Part shown: piece by piece, positions 50,684 to 59,774 of the stretch | How positions within the stretch are numbered: position 1 is the first letter of the stretch | How the letters are laid out: each line of letters begins with the position of its first letter | Assembly: GCF_014195485.1 (NCBI RefSeq) | Contig: NZ_JACIBU010000001.1 | Location: 3,348,001-3,412,000, forward strand | DNA: 64,000 nucleotides | From: Modestobacter versicolor | Lineage (GTDB): Bacteria > Actinomycetota > Actinomycetes > Mycobacteriales > Geodermatophilaceae | Direction of reading: 5' to 3' | Position numbers and translations under genes: made by a program | Notes under the pieces: model-generated | Seen by the model: the letters and a program-made list of their open reading frames with translations, nothing else | Told to the model about the DNA's origin: nothing | Database searches by the model: none

Positions 50684-51898
50684 GTGAGTGCAGCCCCCGC
50701 GACGACGACCCCCGCCCCACCGGTCCCGGCCACCCGGACGGCGGTGCTGGCGATCGGCGCCCTGGCGCTGGGCGGGTTCGCGATCGGCACGACGGAGTTC
50801 GTGACGATGGGGCTGCTCCCCGACATCGCCGAGGGCATCGACGCGAGCATCCCCTCGGCCGGCCACCTCATCTCCGCCTACGCCCTGGGCGTCGTCGTCG
50901 GGGCGCCGGTGATCGCCGCGCTGAGCGCCCGGCTGCCGCGCCGGCCGCTGGCGATGGCCCTGATGACGGCGTTCGTCGTCGGCAACGCGCTGAGCGCGCT
51001 GGCCCCCGGCTACGGCACGCTGGTGCTGGCTCGCTTCGTGGCCGGGCTGCCGCACGGCGCCTACTTCGGGGTCGCCTCGCTGATCGCCGCCTCGCTCGTC
51101 CCCGACCGGCTGCGCGGGCGGGCGGTCAGCTCGGTGATGCTCGGGCTGGCGGTGGCCAACGTCGCCGGGGTGCCGGCCGCGACCTGGCTCGGGCAGCACC
51201 TGGGCTGGCGGTCGGCGTACTGGGCCGTCGTCGCGATCGGCGCGGTGACGGTGCTCGCCGTGCTCACCGTCGTCCCCGCCACGCCGGGCCGGTCGGAGGC
51301 GACGATCCGCTCCGAGCTCGGCGCGCTCAAGCGGCCGCAGGTGGTGCTCACCCTGCTGGTGGCCACCGTCGGCTTCGGCGGGATGTTCGCCATGTACAGC
51401 TACATCGCGCCGATCGTCACCGAGGAGGCCGGGCAGCCGGCGGGCTTCGTCCCGGTGGTCCTGCTCGCCTTCGGCGTCGGCGGCGTGCTCGGGACGGCGT
51501 TGGGCGGCCGGCTCGCCGACCGGGCGCTGTTCCGGTCGCTGGTGGGCGCGACGCTGGCGGTCGGGCTGCTGCTCGCCGTCATGCTGGTCGCGGCCGGCGA
51601 CGTCGTCCCGCTCACCGCCACGGTCTTCCTGATCGCGGCGGCCGCCTCGACGATGGTCGTGCTGCTGCAGCTGCGGCTGATGGAGGTCGCCGGTGACGCG
51701 CAGATGCTCGGCGCCGCGCTCAACCACTCCGCGCTGAACGCCGCCAACGCCCTCGGCGCCTGGCTCGGCGGGCTGGTGATCGCCGCCGGCCTGGGCTACC
51801 GGGCGCCCAGCGCGGTGGGGGTCGGGCTCGCCGTCCTCGGGCTCGGTTTCCTGCTCGCCTCGGCTCTGCTGCGCCGGCGGGAGCTCGCCGCCGGCTGA
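50684..51898 (+). CDS. MFS transporter (AraJ/YdhP-like drug:H+ antiporter)
   Basis: A 404-residue 12-TM MFS exporter. The TM1 signature LGGFAIGTTEFVTMGLLPDIAEG and FVAGLPHGAYFGVASLIAASLV are diagnostic of the AraJ/YdhP/CmlA group. GTG 50684 is chosen near the first transmembrane helix; ATG 50651, preceded directly by GGGGGGA, would add 11 residues. Stand-alone, divergent from the secreted protein gene. Substrate unknown. Confidence 0.9.
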   Translation: MSAAPATTTPAPPVPATRTAVLAIGALALGGFAIGTTEFVTMGLLPDIAEGIDASIPSAGHLISAYALGVVVGAPVIAALSARLPRRPLAMALMTAFVVGNALSALAPGYGTLVLARFVAGLPHGAYFGVASLIAASLVPDRLRGRAVSSVMLGLAVANVAGVPAATWLGQHLGWRSAYWAVVAIGAVTVLAVLTVVPATPGRSEATIRSELGALKRPQVVLTLLVATVGFGGMFAMYSYIAPIVTEEAGQPAGFVPVVLLAFGVGGVLGTALGGRLADRALFRSLVGATLAVGLLLAVMLVAAGDVVPLTATVFLIAAAASTMVVLLQLRLMEVAGDAQMLGAALNHSALNAANALGAWLGGLVIAAGLGYRAPSAVGVGLAVLGLGFLLASALLRRRELAAG

Positions 51899-51959
51899 CC
51901 TGCGGTCGCCCGGCGGCAGTTCGAGCCCGCTGCCAGGAAACTCGGTGTGGCCAAACAGA

Positions 51960-51975
51960 TGTGTCCGTTGACACA
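51960..51975. promoter_or_regulatory. CRP/FNR-like dyad at the cox operon promoter
   Basis: TGTGTCCGTTGACACA is a perfect TGTGTC/GACACA dyad of CRP-box size (TGTG-N8-CACA). It overlaps a consensus -35 (TTGACA, 51968-51973), 60 bp before the coxS start. A global CRP/GlxR-type regulator could act here. The -10 (GGGTGA at 51991) is poor, suggesting activator dependence. Confidence 0.5.
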
Positions 51976-52035
51976 CTCACGCCGAGGCCGGGGTGACCCC
52001 GGCCACACCTGCCCTGCAACGGAGCGGAGGACTCG

Positions 52036-52587
52036 GTGACCCAGATCAACGTGCGGGTCGACGGGGCGTCGTACAGCGACGACGTCGAACCACGGACCCT
52101 GCTGGTCCACTACCTGAGGGAGCAGCTCGGCAAGGTCGGCACGGTCGTCGGTTGCGACACCAGCAACTGCGGCGCGTGCACGGTCCACCTGGACGGCCAG
52201 GCGGTGAAGTCGTGCTCGGTCTTCGCGGTCCAGGCCGACGGCAGCCAGGTCACCACGATCGAGGGGATCGCCGGGGACGGCGTCGGCGGCGCGCTGCACC
52301 CGGTGCAGCGGGCCTTCCACGAGATGCACGGGCTGCAGTGCGGCTTCTGCACCCCGGGGATGATCATGGCCTCGATCGACTTGCTCAAGGAGAACCCGGA
52401 CCCGACGGAGACCGAGGTCCGCGAGGGCATCGAGGGCAACCTCTGCCGCTGCACCGGCTACCAGAACATCGTCAAGGCGGTGCGGCACGCGGCCGCCGAG
52501 ATGCGGGGCCAGGCACCCGGTGACCCGGAGGCCTCGCCGGCCGTCGTGGACACCGCCGCCGCGGAGCACGTGGTGGCGCAGTCATGA
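52036..52587 (+). CDS. coxS: Molybdenum hydroxylase small subunit, 2x[2Fe-2S] (CoxS-like)
   Basis: A 183-residue iron-sulfur subunit. The plant-type cluster ligands are Cys40, Cys45, Cys48 and Cys60 ([16 protein letters not shown]). The second cluster lies in [11 protein letters not shown] and [16 protein letters not shown]. It passes electrons from the Mo site to FAD. About 20 residues longer than typical at the C-terminus. GTG 52036 has GGAGGA. ATGA overlap with coxL. Confidence 0.95.
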   Translation: MTQINVRVDGASYSDDVEPRTLLVHYLREQLGKVGTVVGCDTSNCGACTVHLDGQAVKSCSVFAVQADGSQVTTIEGIAGDGVGGALHPVQRAFHEMHGLQCGFCTPGMIMASIDLLKENPDPTETEVREGIEGNLCRCTGYQNIVKAVRHAAAEMRGQAPGDPEASPAVVDTAAAEHVVAQS

Positions 52588-55076
52588 CGGCCGTGGAGGA
52601 CCCGGCCGCGCCGGAGACCCCGGTCGAGCCGGCCGCGGCCAAGGAGGTCGGTCAGGCCCGCCGTCGCAAGGAGGACGCCCGGCTGATCACCGGCGAGACG
52701 CAGTGGACCGACAACATCGTGCTGCCCGGCATGCTGCACATGGCGATGCTGCGCAGCCCGGTCGCGCACGGGCGGATCACCCACCTCGACGTCAGCGCCG
52801 CCAAGGAGCGCCCCGGCGTCGTCGCCGTCTACACGGGTGCGGACCTCGCCGAGGAGCAGGGCTCGCTGCCCTGCGCCTGGCCGGTCACCCCGGACATGGT
52901 CAACCCCGGGCACCCCTCGATCGCCGTCGAGCAGGTCAACCACGTCGGTGAGGCCGTGGCGATCGTCGTCGCCCGCAGCCGCACCGCCGCCGCCGACGCC
53001 CTCGAGGCCATCGACGTCGACTACGAGCCGCTGCCCGTCGTGCTGGACATGGAGCAGGCCGTCCAGGACGGCTCGCCCCTGGTCCACGACTCCACGAGCT
53101 CGAACACCAGCTACCACTTCGTCTTCGACGCCGGGGACGCCGGCACCGGGGCGGACACCGAGCAGGCCTTCACCGACGCCGAGGTCGTCGTCAGCCGCCG
53201 GTTCGTCCAGCAGCGGCTGATCCCGGCGTTCATGGAGCCCCGGTCGGTCGTCGTCCAGCCCTCACGGGACAACTACACGATGTGGTCGGCGACCCAGATC
53301 CCGCACATCCTGCGGGTGATGGCCGCGATGGTCACCGGCATCCCGGAGCACAAGCTCCGGGTCATCGCCCCCGACGTGGGCGGTGGGTTCGGCGGGAAGC
53401 TGCAGGTCAACCCGGAGGAGATCCTGGCCCTGCTGGTCGCCCGCCGGCTCGGCAAGCCGATCAAGTGGACCGAGACCCGCGGTGAGTCGCTGATGACCGC
53501 CCACCACGGCCGCGACCAGGTGCAGTTCATCGACGTCGCCGCCGACCGCGACGGCACGGTGCGCGGCCTGCGGGTGCGGCTGCTCGCGGACATGGGGGCC
53601 TACCTGCGGCTGATCACCCCCGGCGTCCCGGCGCTGGGCGCGTTCATGTTCCCGGGCATCTACAAGTTCCCGGCCTACCGGTTCGAGTGCGACGGCGTCT
53701 TCACCAACAAGGTGCCCACCGACGCCTACCGCGGGGCGGGCCGGCCGGAGGCGACGTTCGCGGTCGAGCGGATCATGGACGAGCTCGCCGTCGAGCTCGG
53801 CATGGACCCGCTGGAGCTGCGCCGGAAGAACTGGATCAACGCCGACGAGTTCCCGTTCACCACGGTGGCCGGTCTGCAGTACGACAGCGGCGACTACGCC
53901 CAGGCCACCGACCAGGCGCTGGAGCTGCTGGGCTACGACGAGCTGCGGGCCGAGCAGCAGCGGCGCCGGGAGACGAACGACCCCGTCCAGCTGGGCATCG
54001 GCTTCTCCACCTTCACCGAGATGTGCGGGCTGGCCCCCTCCCGGGTGCTCGGCTCGCTCGCCTTCGGTGCCGGTGGCTGGGAGCAGGCCTCCATCCGGAT
54101 GCTGCCCACCGGCAAGGTCGAGGTGGTCACCGGCTCGACGCCGCACGGCCAGGGGCACGAGACGGCGTGGAGCCAGATCGTCGCCGACCAGCTGGGGGTC
54201 CCGTTCGAGGACGTCGAGGTGCTGCACGGCGACACCGCGATCTCCTCGCGCGGGCTGGACACCTACGGCTCCCGGTCGCTGGTCGTCGGCGGCACCGCGG
54301 TGGTCAAGGCCGCGGAGAAGGTCGTGCTGAAGGCGCGGAAGATCGCGGCCCACCTGCTGGAGGCCAGCGAGGACGACCTGGAGTTCGCCGGCGGGAAGTT
54401 CGCCGTCCGCGGGACGCCGGGCGCCTCGATCGGCATCCAGGAGGTCGCCCTGGCCATCTTCGCCGCGCACGACTACCCCGAGGGCATCGAGCCCTCGATC
54501 GACGCCGAGGCGACCTTCGACCCGGAGAACTTCTCCTTCCCGCACGGCACGCACATCTGCGCGATGGAGATCGACACCGAGACCGGGTTCGCCAAGATCC
54601 GCAAGTACGCCTGCGTGGACGACGTCGGGACGATCGTGAACCCGCTGATCGTCGAGGGGCAGGTGCACGGCGGCCTGGCCCAGGGCATCGCGCAGGCGAT
54701 GTACGAGGAGGCGATCTACGACGCCGAGGGCAACCTGACCACCGGCAGCTTCGTCGACTACCTGGTGCCCGCCGCCTCGGACCTGCCGCACTTCGACACC
54801 GGCAACACCGTGCACGAGGCGACCAGCAACCCGCTGGGCGCCAAGGGCGTGGGGGAGGCCGGCTGCATCGCCAGCACCCCGGCGGTGGTCAACGCCGCGA
54901 TCGACGCCGTCCGGCACCTGGGCGTCACCGAGCTGCGCATGCCGCTCACCCCGGAACGGGTGTGGCGGGCCATCCACCACGGCGGTGACGGCGGCGACCG
55001 GGCCGCGGCCGTGTCCAACGCCCAGGGCGTCACCTCCAGCGGCGCCGCCGACGCATCCACCGGAGGAGCCCAGTGA
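52584..55076 (+). CDS. coxL: Molybdenum hydroxylase large subunit, form II CoxL-like
   Basis: An 830-residue Mo-binding subunit. The active-site loop is AYRGAGR (residues 381-387), the form II signature, not the AYxCSFR of form I CO dehydrogenases with the Cu-binding cysteine. The base Glu758 is in KGVGEAGC, and GGGFGGKL and [11 protein letters not shown] are cofactor-binding segments. Form II enzymes are widespread in actinobacteria; their substrate is often not CO, so the name is structural. Coupled to coxS (ATGA) and coxM (GTGA). MoxR, CoxE-like and XdhC accessory genes are at 15-18 kb. Confidence 0.93.
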   Translation: MTAVEDPAAPETPVEPAAAKEVGQARRRKEDARLITGETQWTDNIVLPGMLHMAMLRSPVAHGRITHLDVSAAKERPGVVAVYTGADLAEEQGSLPCAWPVTPDMVNPGHPSIAVEQVNHVGEAVAIVVARSRTAAADALEAIDVDYEPLPVVLDMEQAVQDGSPLVHDSTSSNTSYHFVFDAGDAGTGADTEQAFTDAEVVVSRRFVQQRLIPAFMEPRSVVVQPSRDNYTMWSATQIPHILRVMAAMVTGIPEHKLRVIAPDVGGGFGGKLQVNPEEILALLVARRLGKPIKWTETRGESLMTAHHGRDQVQFIDVAADRDGTVRGLRVRLLADMGAYLRLITPGVPALGAFMFPGIYKFPAYRFECDGVFTNKVPTDAYRGAGRPEATFAVERIMDELAVELGMDPLELRRKNWINADEFPFTTVAGLQYDSGDYAQATDQALELLGYDELRAEQQRRRETNDPVQLGIGFSTFTEMCGLAPSRVLGSLAFGAGGWEQASIRMLPTGKVEVVTGSTPHGQGHETAWSQIVADQLGVPFEDVEVLHGDTAISSRGLDTYGSRSLVVGGTAVVKAAEKVVLKARKIAAHLLEASEDDLEFAGGKFAVRGTPGASIGIQEVALAIFAAHDYPEGIEPSIDAEATFDPENFSFPHGTHICAMEIDTETGFAKIRKYACVDDVGTIVNPLIVEGQVHGGLAQGIAQAMYEEAIYDAEGNLTTGSFVDYLVPAASDLPHFDTGNTVHEATSNPLGAKGVGEAGCIASTPAVVNAAIDAVRHLGVTELRMPLTPERVWRAIHHGGDGGDRAAAVSNAQGVTSSGAADASTGGAQ

Positions 55077-55936
55077 TCCCCGCAGCGTTCGCCTACGCCC
55101 GGCCCAGCACGATCGACGAGGCGCTGCAGGCCATCGCCGACGGCGGGGACGACGTGAAGATCCTGGCCGGCGGTCAGTCGCTGATCCCGGTCATGCGGCT
55201 GCGGCTCGCCGCACCGGAGACGGTCGTCGACCTGACCCGGGTGGAGGGCCTGCGCGGCGTGCGGGAGGAGGGCGACCAGCTGGTCGTGGGGGCGATGACC
55301 ACCCACGCCGACGTCCTGCACGACCCGCTGCTCGCGCAGTACGGGCAGCTGCTGGTCCAGGCGACGGAGACGGTGGCCGACCGGCAGGTGCGCCGCCGGG
55401 GGACCTTCGGCGGCGCGCTGGCGCACGCCGACCCGGCCGGCGACCTGCCGGCCGTGGCCCTGGCCCTGGACGCCGAGTTCGTGATCGCCGGGCCGTCGGG
55501 ACGGCGGTCGGTGCCGGCGGCGGAGTTCTTCGTCGACTACCTGACCACCGCGCTGGAGGAGGGGGAGATCCTCGTCGAGATCCGCCTCCCGAAGCTGGCG
55601 GCGGCCGACGGCTGGGGTGTCCGCTACGAGAAGTTCAACCGGGTCGCGCAGGCCTGGTCGATCGTCGCGGTGGCCGCTGCGGTGCGGCGGGAGGACGGCC
55701 GGATCGCGGAGGCGCGGATCGGGCTGACCAACATGGGGCCGACCCCGCTGCGGGCCGGCGCCACCGAGGCCGCGCTCGTCGGTGTCGACGTCAGCCTGGA
55801 GACGGTCACCGCGGCCGCCGCCCAGGCGGCCGAGGGCACCAGCCCGAGCAACGACCTCAACGCCCAGGCCGACTACCGGCAGCACCTGGCCCAGGTGCTC
55901 ACCCGGCGGGCGCTGGCGGCGGCGGCGGGTCTGTAG
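55073..55936 (+). CDS. coxM: Molybdenum hydroxylase medium (FAD) subunit (CoxM-like)
   Basis: A 287-residue FAD-binding subunit. FAD motifs: ILAGGQSLIPVMRLRLA (AGGxS) and RRRGTFGGALAHADPAGDLPAV (TxGG). The C-terminal domain includes NAQADYRQHLAQVLTRRAL. It carries electrons out of the enzyme, to quinones in CO dehydrogenases. GTG overlaps the coxL stop. The subunit order here is S-L-M rather than the M-S-L order of form I operons. Confidence 0.95.
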   Translation: MIPAAFAYARPSTIDEALQAIADGGDDVKILAGGQSLIPVMRLRLAAPETVVDLTRVEGLRGVREEGDQLVVGAMTTHADVLHDPLLAQYGQLLVQATETVADRQVRRRGTFGGALAHADPAGDLPAVALALDAEFVIAGPSGRRSVPAAEFFVDYLTTALEEGEILVEIRLPKLAAADGWGVRYEKFNRVAQAWSIVAVAAAVRREDGRIAEARIGLTNMGPTPLRAGATEAALVGVDVSLETVTAAAAQAAEGTSPSNDLNAQADYRQHLAQVLTRRALAAAAGL

Positions 55937-55947
55937 CGAGCCGGCAC

Positions 55948-55977
55948 GCCGGACCGGTCCGTCACGGCCGGTCCGGC
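55948..55977. terminator. Hairpin after coxM
   Basis: GCCGGACCGG (55948-55957) and CCGGTCCGGC (55968-55977) form a perfect 10-bp stem with a 10-nt loop, 11 bp after the coxM stop. It may end most transcripts before coxG or act as an attenuator. Confidence 0.6.
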
Positions 55978-56036
55978 GCGCCGTGCCCCTCCCGCCTGCG
56001 CCACCGGCGCGGGCGTGATCGGATGTGCGTCGAGGG

Positions 56037-56067
56037 CAGTCGCGGCGCGGTAGCGTCGCCGCGACTG
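56037..56067. promoter_or_regulatory. Second hairpin between coxM and coxG
   Basis: CAGTCGCGGCG (56037-56047) pairs perfectly with CGCCGCGACTG (56057-56067) around a 9-nt loop containing TAGCGT. It is about 90 bp before coxG. It might be an operator over a coxG promoter (TAGCGT as -10) rather than a terminator. Confidence 0.4.
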
Positions 56068-56158
56068 GCCAGATCACCGCACGTCCCGGCCCGGCTGAGC
56101 CGTCGGCGCCGCACCCCCTGGCGCGGCGCCCGGGTCGCACACACTCGGAGGTCCTGCA

Positions 56159-57373
56159 GTGCAGCTGGAGAACTCGTTCACCGTCCCGGTGCCCATCGAT
56201 GAGGCCTGGCGGGTGCTCATGGACATCGAGCGGATCGCCCCCTGCATGCCGGGGGCGGCGCTGGACTCGGTGACCGGTGACGACTTCACCGGCCGGGTGA
56301 AGGTGAAGCTGGGCCCGATCAACCTGACCTACCAGGGCAAGGCGTCGTTCATCGAGCGCGACGAGGCCGCCCACAAGGCCGTCATCGACGCCCGCGGCAA
56401 GGACCAGCGCGGCAACGGCACCGCCGCCGCGATCGTGACCGCCACGCTGGCCAGCGAGGGCCAGGTCACCCGCGTCGACGTGCTCACCGACCTCAACATC
56501 ACCGGCCGTCCGGCCCAGTTCGGCCGCGGGGTGATGACCGACGTCGGCAACAAGCTGCTCGGCCAGTTCGCCGACAAGCTCTCCGCCCAGCTGGCCAGCG
56601 GCGACGCCGGCGTGGCCCCCGGGCTGGTCGACTCCGCCGCCGCCGAGCAGTCGCAGGAGCCCACCGTGGCCGCGGCGGCCACCGGTGCGGCGGCCAAGGC
56701 CGCCGCGACGGCGGCCGGCGTCGTCGAGGAGGCCGCTGCCTCCCTGGACAGCGCACCCGAGCCGGTGAAGAAGGCGGCGGCGGCCGCGAAGAAGACCGCT
56801 GCGGCAGCAGCCGACAGCGCCGCCACCGTCGAGGCATCCGCGGCCACCGCGCCGGCCAAGGCCGCACCGGCCAAGGCCGCCAAGAAGGCCGCGCCGGCCA
56901 AGGCCGCCCCGGCTGCGGCGACCGTGCCGGACCCGACGGTGCCGCCCGCCAAGTCGGCCCCGGCCGCGGCGGACACCGCCCCCGCCACCGACACCGTCTC
57001 GATCGAGGCGCAGCCGGCCCGCGGGGCCACCGACACCGTGTCGATCGAGGCCCAGCCGGCGCCCTCCGCGGCCGACACCGCGCCCGCGGCCGAGAGCGCC
57101 GCCCCGGCGCCGACGCCGATCAGCGCGGCGAAGAAGGCCCCGAGCAAGCCGCCGACCGGCACCACCGCCCCGCCGAACCGCCCCGCGGGCGGGGGCCCGG
57201 CGAAGAGCACGCCGTCCTCGGCGCCGCGGCAGCTGAACCCGGTCGAGCCCGAGCCGATCGACCTGCTCGAGGTCGCCGGTGGTGCGGCGTTCACCCGCTA
57301 CGCGGCCCCCGCGGCCGGGGCGGGCGTGCTCCTGCTGCTCATCGCACTGGTCGTCCGGCGCTTCCGGCGGTGA
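56159..57373 (+). CDS. coxG: CoxG-like SRPBCC protein with Ala/Lys/Pro-rich linker and C-terminal membrane anchor
   Basis: A 404-residue protein. Residues 1-150 are the CoxG SRPBCC domain (LENSFTVPVPIDEAWRVLMDIERIAPCMPGA). Residues about 165-350 form a repetitive Ala/Lys/Pro linker, including a duplicated TDTVSIEAQPA unit. Residues about 380-400 are a transmembrane helix (AAGAGVLLLLIALVV) ending RRFRR. CoxG proteins recruit CO dehydrogenase to the membrane and have been linked to quinone delivery, so this one should tether the soluble coxSLM enzyme. GTG start 56159 after GGAGG. A perfect hairpin follows the stop. Confidence 0.9.
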   Translation: MQLENSFTVPVPIDEAWRVLMDIERIAPCMPGAALDSVTGDDFTGRVKVKLGPINLTYQGKASFIERDEAAHKAVIDARGKDQRGNGTAAAIVTATLASEGQVTRVDVLTDLNITGRPAQFGRGVMTDVGNKLLGQFADKLSAQLASGDAGVAPGLVDSAAAEQSQEPTVAAAATGAAAKAAATAAGVVEEAAASLDSAPEPVKKAAAAAKKTAAAAADSAATVEASAATAPAKAAPAKAAKKAAPAKAAPAAATVPDPTVPPAKSAPAAADTAPATDTVSIEAQPARGATDTVSIEAQPAPSAADTAPAAESAAPAPTPISAAKKAPSKPPTGTTAPPNRPAGGGPAKSTPSSAPRQLNPVEPEPIDLLEVAGGAAFTRYAAPAAGAGVLLLLIALVVRRFRR

Positions 57374-57380
57374 CCTGCCG

Positions 57381-57423
57381 GACGTAGTGCTCTGCGTACC
57401 CGGGGTACGCAGAGCACTACGTC
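57381..57423. terminator. Perfect 21-bp hairpin, bidirectional terminator
   Basis: Two 21-bp arms (57381-57401 and 57403-57423), GACGTAGTGC at one end and GCGTACCC at the centre, are exactly complementary around a single G. It lies 7 bp after coxG and covers the stop codon of the convergent hydrolase. It is less GC-rich than the other hairpins. Confidence 0.75.
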
Positions 57424-58061
57424 GCCCGGACCCCCTCCGGGAGCCGGCCCAACCACGACACGGTGGCGTCGGCGACGGCGGCCGGGTCCTTCTTCAGCGC
57501 GTGGTCGCCCGGGACGGCGGCGACCGCCCCGGCGTGCCCGGTCAGCGCCGCCCGCACCTCGGCCGGTCCGCCGAAGGCGTCGGTCTGCCCCTGCACGACC
57601 AGCAGCGGGGCCTCGACCAGGTGCAGCTCGGCGGCGCGGCTCTTCTCCGGCCGGCCCGGCGGGTGCAGCGGGAAGGCGAGCGCCAGCACGCCGGCCGCGC
57701 CCTGGGCGGTCGCCGTCCGGCAGGCCACCCGGGCGCCGGCGCTCCGGCCACCCAGCACCAGCGGGCCGGTGATCCAGTCGGAGCGCACGGCGTCGAGCAC
57801 CGCCGTCCAGCCCTCGTCCAGTCGCGCGGGCGCCGGCGCGATCCGCCGGCCGGCCACCCGCCACGGCTGCTCGACCAGCAGCACCGCCCAGCCCGCTGCC
57901 GGCCCGGCCGCGGCGAGGGCGGACAGGTCGGCGGAGTCGACCCCGCCCCCGGCGCCGTGGCCGAGCACCAGCGTGCCGGCGACCGCCCCGTCGGGGGCGT
58001 GCCGGTGCACCCGGGCGGGGCCCAGCGGGGTGGCGACCTCCCGGGGGACCCCCGGGCTCAC
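57417..58061 (-). CDS. Alpha/beta hydrolase (KANL3/Tex30-like)
   Basis: A 214-residue small alpha/beta hydrolase. GTLVLGHGAGGGVDS holds the oxyanion loop, PLVLGGRSAGARVACRTA the GxSxG nucleophile elbow, PLLVVQGQTDAFGG the acid strand and VPGDHALKKD the catalytic His. This matches the Tex30/KANL3 bacterial group with unknown substrate. GTG overlaps the stop of the ParA-like gene (GTGA), so the two are translationally coupled. Its stop lies within the 57381-57423 hairpin. Confidence 0.87.
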   Translation of the reverse strand: MSPGVPREVATPLGPARVHRHAPDGAVAGTLVLGHGAGGGVDSADLSALAAAGPAAGWAVLLVEQPWRVAGRRIAPAPARLDEGWTAVLDAVRSDWITGPLVLGGRSAGARVACRTATAQGAAGVLALAFPLHPPGRPEKSRAAELHLVEAPLLVVQGQTDAFGGPAEVRAALTGHAGAVAAVPGDHALKKDPAAVADATVSWLGRLPEGVRAT

Positions 58062-59629
58062 GCCTGCGGGGCCGGCGCCCGCTGCAGCGGCGGGAGGGCG
58101 AAGCCGTCGGCGACGGCGGCGGAGAGCTCCAGGTAGGCCCGGCGGGTGGTCGGCGCGATCCGCTCCAGGTCGATCAGCCCGCCGGTGACCAGGTGCGGGT
58201 CGTAGGGGATCTCGATGACCGCGCGGCAGCGGGCCGCGAAGTGGTCGCGCAGCACCTGCATGTCGACGTCGCCGGTGTTCGGCCGGACGCTGGAGATGAC
58301 CGCGACCGAGCGGGCCACCAGCTCCTCGTGGCCGTGCGCGATGAGCCAGTCCAGCGTCTTGCTGGCCCGGCTCGCGCCGTCGACCGAGGGGGCACCGACG
58401 ACGACGAGCGAGTCGGCGATGGCCAGGGTGCCCGACATCGCCGAGTGCAGCAGCCCGGTGCCCGAGTCGGTCAGGATGATGTTGAAGTAGCGGGCCAGGA
58501 TGTCCGCGACGGTCGTGTACTCCTCCTCGCTGAAGGCCTCGGAGAGCGCCGGGTCCTGGTCGCTGGCGAGCACCTGCAGCCGACCGGCCAGCGAGGTGTA
58601 CGCCGAGACGTCGGTGAACGAGCGGATCGAGCCGACGTTCGCGAGCAGGTCGCGGACGGTCACGTCGGTGACGTTGGTCAGCCGCTCGGCCAGCGTGCCG
58701 GCGTCGGGGTTGGCGTCGACGGCCACCACCCGGTCGCCTCGGTGGTGCGCGAGGGTGAGGCCCAGGCAGGACGTCGTGGTGGTCTTGCCGATGCCGCCCT
58801 TGAGCGAGACGACGGCGATGCGGTTGCTGCCGCGCACCGGGGTGGTCACCCGGGCCACCAGGGCGCGGTGCTCGACCTCGGCCTGGGACAGCCCCGGGTT
58901 GTAGGCGCCGCCGGTGGCCTTGTGCACGAACTTGCGCCAGCCGGTGCGCGGGACGTCGTCCTGCTGGCGGAGCAGCGTCTGGCTGGTGAGCGAGACCGGG
59001 CCGGCCGGGCGGCCGTTCTGCGGGCCGTAGGGGGACGGCGGCGGTGCCTGCTGCGGCCCCGCAGGGCCCTGCGGCTGACCCCAGGGCTGCTGCCCGCCGG
59101 CCGGGCCCGGCTCGGCCGGTCGCCAGCTGGGAGCGGGCTGGGCCGGAGCGGGCTGGGAGGGAGCGGGCTGGGAGGGGGCGGGCTGGGACGACGTCGGCGG
59201 GTCGGCCTGGCGGTGCGCCGGCTGGCGGTCGGCAGGCTGCTCCGGCGCCGGCGGGGCGCCCCAGGAGGGCTGCGCCGCGGAGGGCTGGGCGGCGGAGGGC
59301 TGCGGGGCCGGCGGGGACGCGGGCGGCGCCCACGGCTGGCCGCCGGTCGCCCAGCTCGGCTGCTGCCAGCTCTGCGCCGGCGGGGTCGCCGAGGTCGCGG
59401 TGGAGCCGGTGGGCGCGCCGTTCCCGGTGGGCTCCTGCGGCACCTCCCAGGACGGGCGCTGCCCGCCGTCGTCGTCGGCCTTCGGCGCACCGGCCGACCA
59501 GCTCTCGACGCTGGCGTCCCAGCGCTCGCCGTCGGTGCGGCGCACGGGCTCGGCCGACCACGGCGCGGCGGCGGAACCGTCGCCCTCGGGTCGCTGCTCG
59601 TCCTCGCGGTCGGACTGGCGGTCGGACAC
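58058..59629 (-). CDS. MinD/ParA-family ATPase with Pro/Gln/Ala-rich N-terminus (EspI-like)
   Basis: A 523-residue protein. Residues 1 to about 220 are low-complexity, Pro/Gln/Ala/Trp-rich, with repeated SQPAP units. The C-terminal 280 residues are a SIMIBI ATPase with deviant Walker A SLKGGIGKTTTTSCL (about residues 274-288), AVDANPDAGTL and SRASKTLDWLIAHG. This two-part layout is that of mycobacterial EspI-type proteins of ESX-1 loci, but no secretion genes are nearby. GTG 59629 after GGGGG is preferred; ATG 59659 is possible. Coupled to the downstream hydrolase. Confidence 0.85.
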   Translation of the reverse strand: MSDRQSDREDEQRPEGDGSAAAPWSAEPVRRTDGERWDASVESWSAGAPKADDDGGQRPSWEVPQEPTGNGAPTGSTATSATPPAQSWQQPSWATGGQPWAPPASPPAPQPSAAQPSAAQPSWGAPPAPEQPADRQPAHRQADPPTSSQPAPSQPAPSQPAPAQPAPSWRPAEPGPAGGQQPWGQPQGPAGPQQAPPPSPYGPQNGRPAGPVSLTSQTLLRQQDDVPRTGWRKFVHKATGGAYNPGLSQAEVEHRALVARVTTPVRGSNRIAVVSLKGGIGKTTTTSCLGLTLAHHRGDRVVAVDANPDAGTLAERLTNVTDVTVRDLLANVGSIRSFTDVSAYTSLAGRLQVLASDQDPALSEAFSEEEYTTVADILARYFNIILTDSGTGLLHSAMSGTLAIADSLVVVGAPSVDGASRASKTLDWLIAHGHEELVARSVAVISSVRPNTGDVDMQVLRDHFAARCRAVIEIPYDPHLVTGGLIDLERIAPTTRRAYLELSAAVADGFALPPLQRAPAPQA

Positions 59630-59774
59630 GGGATGGCCCCCATCTGGCTCGCGCGGCATCGGATCGCCGCCGGTCGGGCGATCACGCTAGTGCAGGGCGT
59701 GCGGCGCGGCCCGTCGGTTCACCCGTGCGGGGGCCCCGCGACCGGGGCAGCGACCACCGCGACGCGCGCCGGGG

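Noticed and set aside
48812-51976. 1054-codon open frame on the minus strand
   Set aside because: Antisense to LysR and an MFS gene that have clear motifs; composition is that of a shadow frame.
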